From: Frankia sp. AgB1.9
GTDB lineage: Bacteria > Actinomycetota > Actinomycetes > Frankiales > Frankiaceae
Assembly (NCBI RefSeq): GCF_016786355.1
Contig: NZ_JADWYX010000005.1
Location: 45,733 to 109,732, forward strand
Direction: 5' to 3'
Length of the DNA: 64,000 nt
The notes under the pieces are model-generated. The model did no database searches. It worked only from the letters and a program-made list of their open reading frames with translations, and was not told where the DNA came from. Every line of letters starts with the position of its first letter. The first letter of the stretch is position 1. Both the position numbers and the translations under genes were made by a program. Of the stretch, positions 44,825-54,104 are shown in pieces.

Positions 44825-44831
44825 GTCGAGA

Positions 44832-45002
44832 TCAGACGTCGAGCACCTGTCGGTCGCCGTACCGGCCACAGGTCGGGCAGGCGTTGTGCTGCCGGATCAC
44901 GTGGCCACGCGGGCACTTCGACAGGGCGGGAAGGACAGCCTTCCACTGCGAGCGCCGAGAACGCGTGTTGCTGCGCGACATCCGCCGCTTCGGGACGGCC
45001 AC
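44832..45002 (-). CDS. rpmF: 50S ribosomal protein L32
   Basis: Small zinc-ribbon ribosomal protein, 56 residues from the GTG at 45002, beginning [20 protein letters not shown]. The zinc ligands are intact as [17 protein letters not shown] with one histidine variation, so this is the zinc-binding type. GGAG lies 8 bases upstream; the start overlaps the yceD stop by one base (TAGTG). Coupling with yceD and plsX is the standard arrangement. Confidence 0.96.
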   Translation of the reverse strand: MAVPKRRMSRSNTRSRRSQWKAVLPALSKCPRGHVIRQHNACPTCGRYGDRQVLDV

Positions 45003-45619
45003 TAGGACTTCTCCTTCGTCTCCCGCGCGGCGGCGTCGCCGGCGGTTCCAGCTTCGGTCAGTGCTGACAGTGCCGCCCACCGGGGGTCGGCGCTGTCGTG
45101 GGAGTGGTCAGGCTCGACGTCGGCCAGCCGGACGCCGCAGTCGACGCACAGGCCCTCGCAGTCCGGGTCGCACAGTGGCGACAGCGGTAGGTCCAGGACC
45201 AGCGCGTCACGCACCACCGGCGCCAGGTCGACGTGGTCATCGACGACGACGAGCACGTCCTCTTCCTCGTCGTCGATCTCCTCGGCCCGGTCCGGGTAGT
45301 AGAACAGCTCGCGCACCTCGACGGTGACCTCGTCGTGGACCTCGTCGAGGCAGCGCGCGCACTCCCCCAGCAGGTCGGCGGACGCGGTGCCGCTGACCAG
45401 GACGCCCTCGTGCACCGACTCCAGCCGCAGGTCGAGGCTGACCAGCCCGCCGGCCGGTACCCGCAGCATCGGAGTCCCCATGTCGTAGGCCGCAGGCACC
45501 TGCACGCGGACAGGCCGCATCGACCCGGGCCGACGGCCGAGCTCGCGGATGTCGAGCACGAAGGGGCCACGCGGGGTCTGGCGGCGGGGACGATGTCCGG
45601 TCATAGCTGCGGGGGTCAC
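45002..45619 (-). CDS. yceD: DUF177 (YceD) family protein
   Basis: A 205-residue member of DUF177, needed for 23S rRNA accumulation or ribosome assembly in plants and bacteria. The conserved cysteine pattern is visible: ECARCLDEV in the middle, then [20 protein letters not shown] near residue 160, followed by an acidic tail ([15 protein letters not shown]). It is first in the operon, directly before rpmF as in E. coli and Streptomyces. The first 20 residues are basic and may be non-native; an inner ATG at residue 6 is possible. Confidence 0.92.
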   Translation of the reverse strand: MTPAAMTGHRPRRQTPRGPFVLDIRELGRRPGSMRPVRVQVPAAYDMGTPMLRVPAGGLVSLDLRLESVHEGVLVSGTASADLLGECARCLDEVHDEVTVEVRELFYYPDRAEEIDDEEEDVLVVVDDHVDLAPVVRDALVLDLPLSPLCDPDCEGLCVDCGVRLADVEPDHSHDSADPRWAALSALTEAGTAGDAAARETKEKS

Positions 45620-45692
45620 GAGATCTCGTCAGGTTGAGCAGGTGAGTGGGCGGAACGCGCACCGACGCCAACGGCCCCGGGCACGGGTTACG

Positions 45693-45698
45693 AGCCTA
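45693..45698 (-). promoter_or_regulatory. Possible -10 box upstream of yceD
   Basis: TAGGCT on the minus strand, about 75 bases before the yceD start, matches a common actinobacterial -10 element. No strong -35 box stands 16-18 bases further upstream, where the sequence reads GTGGTT, so this is tentative. Confidence 0.3.
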
Positions 45699-45751
45699 TC
45701 TGATCGCAAGCCCGCAACCACCATGCACCCTCGCTACCAAGATCCCCGGGT

Positions 45752-46234
45752 TTAAAGGCGCTCTCGCAGGTGCTTGAGCACGACGTCGGGGACGAGGCCG
45801 GCCACGTCGCCGCCGTACCGGGCGACTTCCTTGACCAGGCTGGACGACAGGAACGCGTACTGCGGGTTGGTGCTCATGAAGAGCGTCTCGACCCCGGCGA
45901 GCCGGTGGTTCATCTGGGCCATCTGCAGCTCGTAGTCGAAGTCGCTCACGGCCCGCAGGCCCTTCACGATCGACTGGATGCCGTGGGCTCGACAGAAGTC
46001 GACCAACAGCCCGTGGGAGGACTCGACGACGACGTTGCCGGCGGCCTGCGGATGATCTCGAACCGCCTGCCGGATGAGGTCCATGCGCTCATCCACCGTG
46101 AACAGGGTGGACTTGCCTTTGTTGATCAGGACGGCGACGACGACCTCATCGAACTGGGTGCTGGCCCGCATGATGATGTCGAGATGGCCGTTCGTGATCG
46201 GGTCGAAGGAACCAGGACAGACAGCCCTCCTCAT
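45752..46234 (-). CDS. coaD: Phosphopantetheine adenylyltransferase CoaD
   Basis: Fourth enzyme of coenzyme A synthesis, forming dephospho-CoA. 160 residues from the ATG at 46234, beginning MRRAVCPGSFDPITNGHLDI with the nucleotidyltransferase T/HxGH site. The second motif is FLSSSLVKEVARYGGDV, and KGLRAVSDFDYELQMAQMN is intact. The start overlaps the rsmD stop by 4 bases, as in other actinobacteria where rsmD-coaD are paired. Residues upstream in the open frame belong to rsmD. Confidence 0.97.
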   Translation of the reverse strand: MRRAVCPGSFDPITNGHLDIIMRASTQFDEVVVAVLINKGKSTLFTVDERMDLIRQAVRDHPQAAGNVVVESSHGLLVDFCRAHGIQSIVKGLRAVSDFDYELQMAQMNHRLAGVETLFMSTNPQYAFLSSSLVKEVARYGGDVAGLVPDVVLKHLRERL

Positions 46235-46788
46235 GATCGAGAACCGTACCAGAGGACGGCTTCTCCGTACCCGCGCGAACGGACCTCGACCAGGCCGTCC
46301 GGCCACCTCGGGGCCTCCGAGCGGCGGGCCCGCTCGACCACACAGACACCACCCCTATCCAGCCAGCGGCGATCAACCAGCCGGGCAAGGACCTCGCCCA
46401 GCCGACCGTCATCAAGCGCATACGGAGGGTCCAGGAAGACCACGTCGTAAGCCTGCCCGGGAGTGGTGTCCACCACACGTTCGACGGCACCGACGACGAT
46501 CTCGGCGCCGGCCAGTCCGAGCTCGGCGGCGTTGCGGCGCACGACCTGGGCAGCCTTCGGGTCCCGCTCGACCAACAGGGCGTGCGCCGCGCCCCGGGAC
46601 AGCGCCTCCAGGCCGACGGCGCCACTGCCCGCGTACAGGTCGGCGACCCGCGCCCCGTCGAGGTCGACCAGGCTCGCCAGCGAGTTGAACAGCCCCTCAC
46701 AGGCCCGGTCGGAGGTCGGCCTGGTCCCCTGTCCCGGCGGCACCGCCAGCCGCCGGCCGCCGGCTACTCCGCCGACGACCCGGGTCAT
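46231..46788 (-). CDS. rsmD: 16S rRNA (guanine966-N2)-methyltransferase RsmD
   Basis: Methylates G966 of 16S rRNA. 185 residues from the ATG at 46788, which overlaps the recG stop by 4 bases. It begins MTRVVGGVAGGRRLAVPPG and contains RPTSDRACEGLFNSL, the SAM-binding VADLYAGSGAVGLEALSRG and the catalytic VVFLDPPYAL (D/N-PPY type). The long open frame upstream to 47541 lies within recG and is not used. Confidence 0.95.
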   Translation of the reverse strand: MTRVVGGVAGGRRLAVPPGQGTRPTSDRACEGLFNSLASLVDLDGARVADLYAGSGAVGLEALSRGAAHALLVERDPKAAQVVRRNAAELGLAGAEIVVGAVERVVDTTPGQAYDVVFLDPPYALDDGRLGEVLARLVDRRWLDRGGVCVVERARRSEAPRWPDGLVEVRSRGYGEAVLWYGSRS

Positions 46789-49031
46789 CCCTTCTCCAGG
46801 AACTCGACCGGCCGGTCGTCGAGGGCGAGGGTGACCCTCCGGCCCAGCCCGGGATGCGCGGTGAGCTCCGGATCTGCGGCGACCAGCCGGGCCGCCTCCT
46901 CGCGGGCGTCGAGGATGAGCCGCTCGTCCTTGAGCAGCTCCAGCAGCCGCACGCCGCGGGCCCGGCCGGACTGGCTCGCGCCCAGCACGTCGCCCTCCTT
47001 GCGCTGGCCCAGGTCGAGCCGGGCGAGCTCGGCACCGTCGGTGGTCGCGGCCACGTTCGTGAGGCGCTGCGTCGCCGGGGTGTCGCCGTCGACCTCCGTG
47101 TGCAGCAGGCAGACCCCGGCGGCCTGCCCACGCCCGACCCGGCCGCGCAGCTGGTGGAGCTGGGAGACGCCGAACCGGTCGGCATCCATGATCGCGATCA
47201 CGGTGGCGTTCGGCACGTCCACCCCGACCTCGATCACCGTGGTCGCGACCAGCACGTCCAGCTCGCCGGCGGCGAACCTGGTCATCACCGAGTCCTTGAC
47301 GTCGGCCGGCAGCCGACCGTGCAGCGCGGCGAGCTTCAGCCCGGCGAGCGGCCCGTCGGCCAGCCACGGCAGCAGCTCCTCGACCCCGGCGCCGGCGAGC
47401 GAGCCGTCCTCGGCCGGGATGGTCACCGGCCGGTCGGTGGCCTTGCCGGCGCGGCGTGGGGCGTCGGAGGCCTCGTCGTCGCCGGCCGCGGCCAGGTCCT
47501 CGTCGTCCCGCCCGACCGCGACCGAGCTGATCCGCGGGCACACGACGTAGGCCTGGTGCCCGGCGGCGACCTCGTCCCGAATTCGGCCCCAGATCCGGTC
47601 CCGCCAGGCCGGGTGCGCCGCGGCGTCGACGACGAACGTCGAGATCGGCTGCCGGCCGGCCGGCAGCTGGGTGAGCGTCGACACCTCAAGATCACCGAAG
47701 ACGGTCATGGCGACCGTCCGCGGGATCGGCGTCGCCGTCATCACCAGCACGTGCGGCGGCTGGGCGGCCCTGGCGCGCAGCGCGTCCCGTTGTTCCACGC
47801 CGAACCGGTGCTGCTCGTCGACCACGACCAGGCCGAGGTCGTGGAAGGCGACTCCCTCGTGCAGCAGTGCGTGCGTCCCGATCACCAGGCCGGCGCTGCC
47901 GTCGGCCGCCGCGGCGAGCGCCTCACGCTTGGCGCGGGCTCCGACCGAGCCGGTGACCAGGGCGATCCGGGTCGCCGGCGGGGTCTCGTCGAGCTCGCCG
48001 GCCCGGCCGAAGCCGCCGAGCAGGGCGCGGATGCCGCGGTAGTGCTGGGTCGCGAGCGTCTCGGTCGGCGCGAGCAGCGCCGCCTGGCCGCCGGCGTCGA
48101 CGACGGCGAGCATGGCCCGGACCGCGACCACCGTCTTGCCGGACCCGACCTCGCCCTGGAGCAGCCGGTGCATCGGGACCGGCTCGGCGAGCTCCTCCTG
48201 GATCGTCGCGCCCACCTCCCGCTGGCCCTCCGTGAGCGCGAACGGCAGCTGGTCGTCGAAGGCCGCGAGGATGCCGCCAGGGCGCGCGGGCCGGGCCACC
48301 GTCGCCATGGCCGAGATCGCGCGGCGACGCTGGGCGAGGATCACCTGGAGCGTCAGCGCCTCGTCCCACTTCAGCCGCCGGTGGGCGCGCTCAACGTCGC
48401 CGCGCGACTCCGGTCGGTGCGCCAGCTCGTACGCGGTCCGCAGGTCGACGAGCCGGTAACGGGCCAGCAGGTCCGCGGGCAGCGGGTCGGGCAGCTCCGC
48501 GACGGTGTCCAGCAGCACCCGGACACTGCGGCTGATCACCGGTGACGCGACGTGCTCCGAGGCCGGGTAGATCGGCACCAGCGCCCGGGCCCACCGGTCC
48601 GGGTCGTCGCCCTCGTCATCCTCGTCGAGGCGGTTGGTCTCCGGGTTGACCATCTGCAGCTGCTTGCGGAACCGGTCGACCTTCCCGGAGAACGCGGCCA
48701 CCGAGCCGGCGGGCAGCCGACGGGCCGGCGACCGGCTGGGGTTGAAGTAGGTGACGGTCATCTGGGCGGTGCCGTCGGTCACGGTCAGTACGTCGAACCG
48801 CCGGCCGGTGCGGGCCTGCCTGCTCTCGTGCTTGACGACCTTCGCGTGCACGGTCGAGACCTCTCCCTCGACGAGGTCGCGCAGGTTCGTCAGCTCGCCG
48901 CGCTGGTGGTAGCGGCGGGGCAGGTGGTCAAGCAGGTCGGCGACGGTGACCAGGCCGAGCGGGCGCTCAGCCAGTCGCTTGGCCATCCGTGCCTCGACCA
49001 CGCGGGTCAGCGGAGTGTCGAGCTCGATCAC
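46785..49031 (-). CDS. recG: ATP-dependent DNA helicase RecG
   Basis: Branch-migrating helicase that remodels stalled forks. From the GTG at 49031 the protein has 748 residues, near family length; the open frame continues to 49235 but those residues are not family-like. An N-terminal wedge (OB) domain covers about 45-160; the helicase core has LQGEVGSGKTVVAVRAML (motif I), VVDEQHRFGVEQR (motif II), VMTATPIPRT (motif III) and QLRGRVGRGQAAGVC (motif VI). An acidic insertion occurs near residue 560. It overlaps rsmD by 4 bases and is divergent from rpmB. Confidence 0.95.
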   Translation of the reverse strand: MIELDTPLTRVVEARMAKRLAERPLGLVTVADLLDHLPRRYHQRGELTNLRDLVEGEVSTVHAKVVKHESRQARTGRRFDVLTVTDGTAQMTVTYFNPSRSPARRLPAGSVAAFSGKVDRFRKQLQMVNPETNRLDEDDEGDDPDRWARALVPIYPASEHVASPVISRSVRVLLDTVAELPDPLPADLLARYRLVDLRTAYELAHRPESRGDVERAHRRLKWDEALTLQVILAQRRRAISAMATVARPARPGGILAAFDDQLPFALTEGQREVGATIQEELAEPVPMHRLLQGEVGSGKTVVAVRAMLAVVDAGGQAALLAPTETLATQHYRGIRALLGGFGRAGELDETPPATRIALVTGSVGARAKREALAAAADGSAGLVIGTHALLHEGVAFHDLGLVVVDEQHRFGVEQRDALRARAAQPPHVLVMTATPIPRTVAMTVFGDLEVSTLTQLPAGRQPISTFVVDAAAHPAWRDRIWGRIRDEVAAGHQAYVVCPRISSVAVGRDDEDLAAAGDDEASDAPRRAGKATDRPVTIPAEDGSLAGAGVEELLPWLADGPLAGLKLAALHGRLPADVKDSVMTRFAAGELDVLVATTVIEVGVDVPNATVIAIMDADRFGVSQLHQLRGRVGRGQAAGVCLLHTEVDGDTPATQRLTNVAATTDGAELARLDLGQRKEGDVLGASQSGRARGVRLLELLKDERLILDAREEAARLVAADPELTAHPGLGRRVTLALDDRPVEFLEKG

Positions 49032-49312
49032 GAACCCGATACTGCACCCGACCAGTGACAGTCCCGCCGCGAGACGCCGTCCGAAGCCGAGTCGGGGCCG
49101 GAACCCAACTCGGTCATCGCTGGGGTAGCCTTCTGTGAGCACCACCGCGTCCGGCATCGCAGGATTCCGGTGTCGCAGGATGATCATGACTCCTGCCGAC
49201 CACCCAGGCCAACAGGCCCCGGGCGCGAGGTGCAAGCCGCAACAGCGGCGGGTCAGTGCGGCCGGAGCCCCGGCCGTCGATCAATCAGCTACTTCTTGGC
49301 GGAGAGTTCCTC

Positions 49313-49501
49313 GTGTCTTCGGTGTGCGACGTCTGCGGCAAGGGGCCGGGCTTCGGTATGTCGGTCTCCCACTCCCACCGGCGCACGCGGCGGCGCTGGA
49401 ACCCCAATATCCAGACGGTGCATGCCCTCATCGGCCGCACCCCGAAGCGCCTCAACGTGTGCACCTCGTGCATCAAGGCGGGCAAGGTGACGCGGGCGTA
49501 G
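49313..49501 (+). CDS. rpmB: 50S ribosomal protein L28 (zinc-binding form)
   Basis: Large-subunit protein L28, 62 residues from the GTG at 49313, with GGAGAG about 7 bases upstream. It has two cysteine pairs, [12 protein letters not shown] and [12 protein letters not shown], so it is the zinc-binding C+ form, alongside a zinc-type L32 in the same window. [15 protein letters not shown] is the conserved centre. In actinobacteria the C+ form is the housekeeping paralogue, the C- form being induced by zinc shortage. It is divergent from recG and ends in two strong hairpins. Confidence 0.95.
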   Translation: MSSVCDVCGKGPGFGMSVSHSHRRTRRRWNPNIQTVHALIGRTPKRLNVCTSCIKAGKVTRA

Positions 49502-49510
49502 GTCCCGCCC

Positions 49511-49586
49511 CCCGGCGCGCCGCACGCGCCGGGACGCTCCAGGCTTTCCCGACAAGGCGTCGTCACGACTGTGACGGCGCCTTGTC
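49511..49586 (+). terminator. Double terminator after rpmB
   Basis: Two strong stem-loops follow the rpmB stop. 49511-49533 is CCCGGCGCG-CCGCA-CGCGCCGGG, a perfect 9-base stem. 49551-49586 pairs GACAAGGCG/CGTCAC with GTGACG/CGCCTTGTC (15 pairs, one mismatch) around a 4-base loop GACT. Neither has a T-run. They make rpmB a single-gene transcript. Confidence 0.8.
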
Positions 49587-49745
49587 GGCGTGTCCGGGGC
49601 CGTCGAGCGCCCGCCGACGGAATCGCAGGCCCGGCGGCTTCCGGTACGACCGCCGGTCCGCTGTGGGGTGCCCCGTGCGGGACGCCGCCCTGGGCGTGTT
49701 GATATGTGAGGGATCGGTTTCCACACGTAGCACGGGAGTGCCGCC

Positions 49746-50195
49746 ATGCCCCAGACCTTGCCGGATCTCGCCGCGTTCAGCCTCGAGGAGCTGGTCGCCT
49801 ACACCGGCGGGCTCTCCGATGCCGCGCTGACCGAGGTGATGAGCGGACCGGAGCGGACCACGCTGCTGGACGAGTACTTCGGCCGGATCGCCCGCCAGGC
49901 CATCCCGGAGAAGATCAAGGGCCAGGACGCGGTGGTGCACTTCCACATCACCGAGCGGCCCGACGGCGGCGTCGACTACTACGAGATGGTGGTCCGGGAC
50001 GGCGCCTGCACGATCAGCAAGCAGGTCGTCGAGTCCGCCAAGGTGACCGTGACCCTCGACGGCGTCCGCTTCGTCAAGCTGATCAGCGGCAAGGCCGACC
50101 CGACCAAGTGGTTCCTCACCCGCAAGCTGAAGATCAGCGGTGACATGATCTTCGGCGGCAAGGTGATGAGCTGGTTCGACATCCCCACCCCGTGA
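49746..50195 (+). CDS. SCP2 sterol-binding domain protein
   Basis: A 149-residue protein with an SCP2-like lipid-binding fold. It starts MPQTLPDLAAFSLEELVAYT; the SCP2 core from about residue 50 includes AVVHFHITERPDGGVDYYEM, then the CTISKQVVESAKVTVTLDG strand region and the ISGKADPTKWFLTRKLKISG-type end. Such stand-alone SCP2 proteins bind lipids or CoA esters, but the ligand is unknown. It stands alone between the rpmB terminators and the convergent thiD gene. I see no operon partner. Confidence 0.85.
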   Translation: MPQTLPDLAAFSLEELVAYTGGLSDAALTEVMSGPERTTLLDEYFGRIARQAIPEKIKGQDAVVHFHITERPDGGVDYYEMVVRDGACTISKQVVESAKVTVTLDGVRFVKLISGKADPTKWFLTRKLKISGDMIFGGKVMSWFDIPTP

Positions 50196-50275
50196 CGCCT
50201 GCCGACCTCGGCTGACGGGGTCGGCATCACCCGGGCCAGCCCGCGCCGGGCTGGCCCGGTGGACGACGCGGGCCG

Positions 50276-51169
50276 TCAGCCGACCGCCCCGACCGTCCCG
50301 GTGGCCGTCGCCGTGGCCTTAGCCGCCGTGGCCGTGGCGGCCGCCCGCCAGCGCCAGCCGTGGTCGACCGGCCCGATCCCCGCGCCGAGGGCGAACCCGG
50401 TGCGCAGGGCACCGGTCACGTAGTCCTTGCCGGCCCGGGTCGCCGCCGGCACGTCGAGACCCATCGCGAGACCGGCCGCGATCGCCGACGCGAGCGTGCA
50501 CCCCGTCCCGTGCGTGTGCCGGTTGTCCGCCCGCGCGGCCCGCAGGACGACCTCGGTCGTGCCGTCGGTGAGCAGGTCGACGGCCTCCCCCGGCAGATGG
50601 CCGCCCTTGACCACCACCCACCGCGGTCCGAGGTCGAGCATCGCCCTGGCCGCCCGCCACAGGCCCGCCTCGTCGCGGACCTCGACGCCGGTCAGCAGCG
50701 CGACCTCGTCGAGGTTCGGAGTGGTCACCGTCGCCAGCGGCAGCAGCTCGTCGCGCAGCACCGCCACCGCCTCGGGCGCCAGCAGCCGGTGGCCGTGCTT
50801 CGAGACCCCGACCGGGTCCACGACGAGCGGCGCCGAGAGGCCGCGCAGCTCCGTGGCCACGGCCCGGACCAGCTCCGGGCTGGCCAGCATCCCCGTCTTG
50901 ACAGCGTCCACGCCGATGTCACCGACGACCGAGGCGATCTGGGCCCGGACGGCCTCGACTGGCAGCTCCCAGACCCCCTGGACGCCGACCGAGTTCTGCG
51001 CGGTCACCGCCGTCACCGCGGTCATCCCGTGGACGCCGAAAGCGGCGGCCGTCTTCAGGTCGGCCTGAATTCCCGCGCCGCCACCCGAATCGGAACCGGC
51101 GATCGCCAGCACCCGCGGTGGCGCGGCGCCTGGCGCGGGAATGGCCATGAAATCCGAGGTCAGCGCCAC
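50276..51169 (-). CDS. thiD: Bifunctional hydroxymethylpyrimidine/phosphomethylpyrimidine kinase ThiD
   Basis: Phosphorylates HMP and HMP-P in thiamine synthesis. The family marks are [20 protein letters not shown] near the N-terminus, [14 protein letters not shown], the substrate segment [29 protein letters not shown] and the phosphate-binding [17 protein letters not shown]. The GTG at 51169 has GAAGG 7 bases upstream, giving 297 residues; the ATG at 51148 is an alternative. The last 20 residues are an Ala/Thr/Lys tract. No TPP riboswitch was recognised upstream. Confidence 0.93.
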   Translation of the reverse strand: MALTSDFMAIPAPGAAPPRVLAIAGSDSGGGAGIQADLKTAAAFGVHGMTAVTAVTAQNSVGVQGVWELPVEAVRAQIASVVGDIGVDAVKTGMLASPELVRAVATELRGLSAPLVVDPVGVSKHGHRLLAPEAVAVLRDELLPLATVTTPNLDEVALLTGVEVRDEAGLWRAARAMLDLGPRWVVVKGGHLPGEAVDLLTDGTTEVVLRAARADNRHTHGTGCTLASAIAAGLAMGLDVPAATRAGKDYVTGALRTGFALGAGIGPVDHGWRWRAAATATAAKATATATGTVGAVG

Positions 51170-51821
51170 CGTGCCGCCTTCGCGGCCAGCGCGGAACACC
51201 GTTTGCGCGCCATCGGGCCCGCCGGCCCGGATACCACCCGGAATGTCATCCTGGTCACATTTCCTCCACCCCGGAACCGGTCTGCGCACACGGCCGGACC
51301 CCGCGCCCGCACGCCGCCGGACCGCCGGTCACCTTGTCAGTTTGCCCACAACAACCCGCATGCGCGCTTGGCCTGACAATCGTTGGGTGGTATCAATCAC
51401 AGACCGGGGCTCTTATCGCGCCCCGGTGGTGGCGCACCCGCCGCGACCGGAGCCCATCGGGGCCGTACGGCGTCACGGAGACTCGCGCGTTCACAGCAGT
51501 TCCTTCGGCTGGGAGCCTCTCACGGCGGCCGATTGCCTGTTACCGTCTGTCGGCCCGTACTTCTGCTCGACGGGCGGTGGGCGTTCGACAGGCGCACACC
51601 TGGCCGGATGTCACTGGCCCGCACCTGGCCGGATGTCACCGGCCCGCACCTGGCCGGATGTCACCGGCCGCGCCTCGCCGGATGTCCTGGCCGCACCTGG
51701 CCGAAAGTCACTGGCCCGCACCTGGCCGGACGTCATTGCTTGAACTTGGCCGAATGGCACTGGCCCGCAGCTGGCCGGCAAAAGCCGGCCGGCACTCGGC
51801 CGGAGGGAACTGGGAGCTTCT
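51170..51821. other. Divergent spacer thiD / Lrp-like gene, with tandem array
   Basis: A 652-base gap. The part next to the Lrp-like gene is filled by the 25-base array (51597-51795). The part next to thiD holds a curious GGAGGAA directly followed by ATGTGA on the minus strand (near 51260), a start-stop minimal ORF in another frame. No promoter pair or gene is convincing here. Confidence 0.5.
51597..51795. repeat. 25-base tandem array upstream of the Lrp-like gene
   Basis: About seven to eight units of the form CACCTGGCCGGATGTCACTG plus GCCCG (25 bases), the first three nearly identical and later ones increasingly diverged or shortened. The unit is not divisible by three, so it is non-coding. 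It ends about 26 bases before the start of the Lrp-like gene. Confidence 0.85.
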
Positions 51822-52055
51822 GTGGTCCACGCGTACATCCTCATCCAGACCGAGGTCGGCAAGTCCGCGTCGGTGGCCAAGGAGATCGAGCAGATCCCCG
51901 GCGTCACGCAGGCGGAGGACGTCACCGGGCCATATGACGTGATCGTGCGGGCCGAGGCGAGCTCCGTCGACGACCTGGGCAAGCAGATCATGTCCCGCGT
52001 GCAGGCGGTCGAGGGAATCACCCGCACGCTGACCTGCCCCGTCGTGCATTTCTGA
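51822..52055 (+). CDS. Stand-alone Lrp/AsnC ligand-binding (RAM) domain protein
   Basis: A 77-residue protein consisting only of the ligand-binding domain of Lrp/AsnC regulators: VHAYILIQTEVGKSASVAKE, IPGVTQAEDVTGPYDVIVRA and the end TRTLTCPVVHF. There is no helix-turn-helix, so it cannot bind DNA on its own in the usual way. GGAG lies about 7 bases before the GTG. It is 4 bases upstream of the DUF3515 gene; the pair next to ddl is a conserved actinobacterial arrangement. Small-molecule sensing is inferred from the family. Confidence 0.92.
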   Translation: MVHAYILIQTEVGKSASVAKEIEQIPGVTQAEDVTGPYDVIVRAEASSVDDLGKQIMSRVQAVEGITRTLTCPVVHF

Positions 52056-52059
52056 TCCG

Positions 52060-52542
52060 ATGGGATTCGCTCGGCGGGCGGTCGCGCCCGCGGCGCTGGT
52101 GATCGCCCTCGCCGGGTGCGGGGGCGGTTCCGGCCCGGTCCAGGTGACGGGGGCACCGGCGCCGACGGGGGCGGCCGCCGCGTCCTGCCGGGCCCTGCTG
52201 GCGGCGCTCCCCGCCTCGCTCGGCAAGGGCCTCGACCGGCGGGACGTCAGCCCGCCCGGCGTGTTCGCCGCCGCCTACGGCAAGTCGCCCGTCGTGCTCA
52301 CCTGCGGGGCGGACGGCCTGCCCGCCAGCTACCAGAAGACCTCGGACGTCGCCGAGGTCAACCGGGTGAGCTGGTTCTCCGAGCAGACTGCCGGCAAGAC
52401 GCTCCTGTCGACGCCGACCCGGCGGCCCCAGGTGACGATGCTGGTACGGGACGACGCCCAGACCTGGGACCTGTTGGTGGCAGTCGCCTCGACGATCCGG
52501 GCCCACACCACCTCGACCGTCCCGGAGACGCCGACCCCCTAA
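52060..52542 (+). CDS. DUF3515 lipoprotein
   Basis: A 160-residue predicted lipoprotein. The signal peptide is followed by a lipobox ALAGC at Cys20 and a Gly/Ala/Pro linker. The DUF3515 part has SCRALLAALPASLG, the conserved YGKSPVVLTCGADGLPASY with a second cysteine that may pair with the first, and a C-terminal MLVRDDAQTWDLLVAVASTI. It is co-transcribed with the Lrp-like gene and converges on ddl. DUF3515 proteins next to ddl are common in actinobacteria; the function is not known. Confidence 0.9.
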   Translation: MGFARRAVAPAALVIALAGCGGGSGPVQVTGAPAPTGAAAASCRALLAALPASLGKGLDRRDVSPPGVFAAAYGKSPVVLTCGADGLPASYQKTSDVAEVNRVSWFSEQTAGKTLLSTPTRRPQVTMLVRDDAQTWDLLVAVASTIRAHTTSTVPETPTP

Positions 52543-52575
52543 GCCCCTCGGCAGGGCCCCGGCACCGACCGACCC

Positions 52576-53688
52576 CTAACGCAGGCCGCTGCCTCGACGC
52601 AGCGCCAGCTGGATGAGGCGCTCGACCAGGGCCGGGTAGTCCAGCCCGCTGGCCGCCCACATCCGGGGGAACAACGACGACGGGGTGAAGCCGGGCATCG
52701 TGTTCACCTCGTTGAGGACCACCTCGCCGGCCGAGGTGAGGAACACGTCCACCCGCGCGAGGCCGGCGCAGTCCAGCGCCAGGAACGCGGCACCGGCCGC
52801 GGCCCGCACCCGGTCGGCGATCCCGGCCGGCAGGTCGGCTGGGACGTCGAGCCGGGTCGCGTCCGAGGAGTACTTGGCCTCGAAGTCGTAGAACCCGGCG
52901 GCCGAGTCGACGACGATCTCCGCCGGCAGGCTGGTCTCGGGCGCCCCGCCGTCGAGGGCGTCGAGCACCCCGCACTCGATCTCCCGCCCGATGATGGCCG
53001 CCTCGACGAGCACCTTCGGGTCCGACTCGCGGGCCGTCTTGATCGCGGTGTCCAGGTCCGCCCAGGCGTCCACCCGGCTGATCCCGATGCTCGACCCGCC
53101 GCGGGCCGGCTTGACGAAGACCGGCAGCCCGAGACGCTTCTTCTCGGCCTCCGAGAGCGTCTCCCCCGCGCGCAGCACCGCGTACGGGCCGACCGGGAGG
53201 CCGGCCGCCGCCAGCAGGGTCTTCATGTGCTGCTTGTCCATCGCCGCGGCACTCGCGAACACCCCGGACCCGACGTAGGGCAGCCCGGCCATCTCCAGCA
53301 GGCCCTGAATGGTCCCGTCCTCGCCATACGGGCCGTGCAGCAGCGGGAAGACGACGTCAACGTCCAGGTCGCCAATGCCACCAGCGACGGCCGGCACGGC
53401 CTCCACGGCGACGAGCGAGGCTCCGTTCGGGTCGGGTGGCAGCACGACGCCGCGCCCGGACTCCGGCCGGACCTGGGGCAGCTCCTGGCCGACGCCCGCG
53501 AGCACCGCCGGGTCGTCGGGAAGCACCAGCCACCGGCCGTCGGGCGCGATGCCGACCGGGATGACCTCGTACTTCTCGCGGTCGACGGCGGCCAGCACTC
53601 CACGCGCGGACACGCAGGAGATCGCGTGTTCGGTGCTGCGCCCGCCGAACACGATCGCCAACCGGTGCCTGCCCGCGAAGCCAGCCAT
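52576..53688 (-). CDS. ddl: D-alanine--D-alanine ligase
   Basis: Makes the D-Ala-D-Ala dipeptide for peptidoglycan. 370 residues from the ATG at 53688, beginning MAGFAGRHRLAIVFGGRSTE with the conserved GGRSxEH. ATP-grasp motifs are LPVFVKPARGGSSIGISRV, IIGREIECGVLD, and the metal-binding LARVDVFLTSAGEVVLNEVN before TMPGFT. The FEAKYSSDA segment suits the D-Ala (not D-Lac) ligase class. The long open frame to 54051 is not needed. It is divergent from murA, so both wall-precursor genes share a control region. Confidence 0.96.
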   Translation of the reverse strand: MAGFAGRHRLAIVFGGRSTEHAISCVSARGVLAAVDREKYEVIPVGIAPDGRWLVLPDDPAVLAGVGQELPQVRPESGRGVVLPPDPNGASLVAVEAVPAVAGGIGDLDVDVVFPLLHGPYGEDGTIQGLLEMAGLPYVGSGVFASAAAMDKQHMKTLLAAAGLPVGPYAVLRAGETLSEAEKKRLGLPVFVKPARGGSSIGISRVDAWADLDTAIKTARESDPKVLVEAAIIGREIECGVLDALDGGAPETSLPAEIVVDSAAGFYDFEAKYSSDATRLDVPADLPAGIADRVRAAAGAAFLALDCAGLARVDVFLTSAGEVVLNEVNTMPGFTPSSLFPRMWAASGLDYPALVERLIQLALRRGSGLR

Positions 53689-54104
53689 GCCGGGGACAGT
53701 AGCCGACCGCCGATTGCGTCCGAGTGAACACGGGCGCTTGCTCCGGATTGCCGGTGGTCGCACCCGAGGCGTCGAGTGACCGGCCGACGACCAGGCGGTC
53801 GCGGGCCATTGACGCTCCATAGCTACCGTGTGGCGCGGACGTGGGCGCGACGTGGTGTCGCTCCCGCGCCGCGCGGCGCCGGACCTCCCGGCCGGGGCCG
53901 TCTGATTGAATTCCAGAGGCCGATCGTCCCCACGGGCCACCGGGCGCGGCCGGAGAGCTCGCGCCCCGGCCCGAGAGATGACCTCGATCGACCAAGCCGA
54001 GGCGGGCTGTCGCGCTCGCCGCCGTCGAGAGGTCTCGCGGGACCCAGCCACGTCCGCACGGCGGACCGCCGGAGCCCGAGAACCGATCTGTAGGAGGCCG
54101 ACCC
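53689..54104. other. Divergent ddl / murA control region
   Basis: A 416-base spacer between two cell-wall precursor genes reading apart. On the murA side an AGGAGG ribosome site stands at about 54094. On the ddl side a TACTGT close to the start might be a -10 box but lacks a clear -35 partner. Nothing else is recognised, and the open frames through it have no support. Confidence 0.5.

Noticed and set aside
51170..51400. TPP riboswitch before thiD
   Set aside because: I looked for the conserved CTGAGA and related core elements on the minus strand and did not find them.
51597..51795. CRISPR array
   Set aside because: Units are directly adjacent without unique spacers and diverge gradually, so this is a simple tandem repeat.
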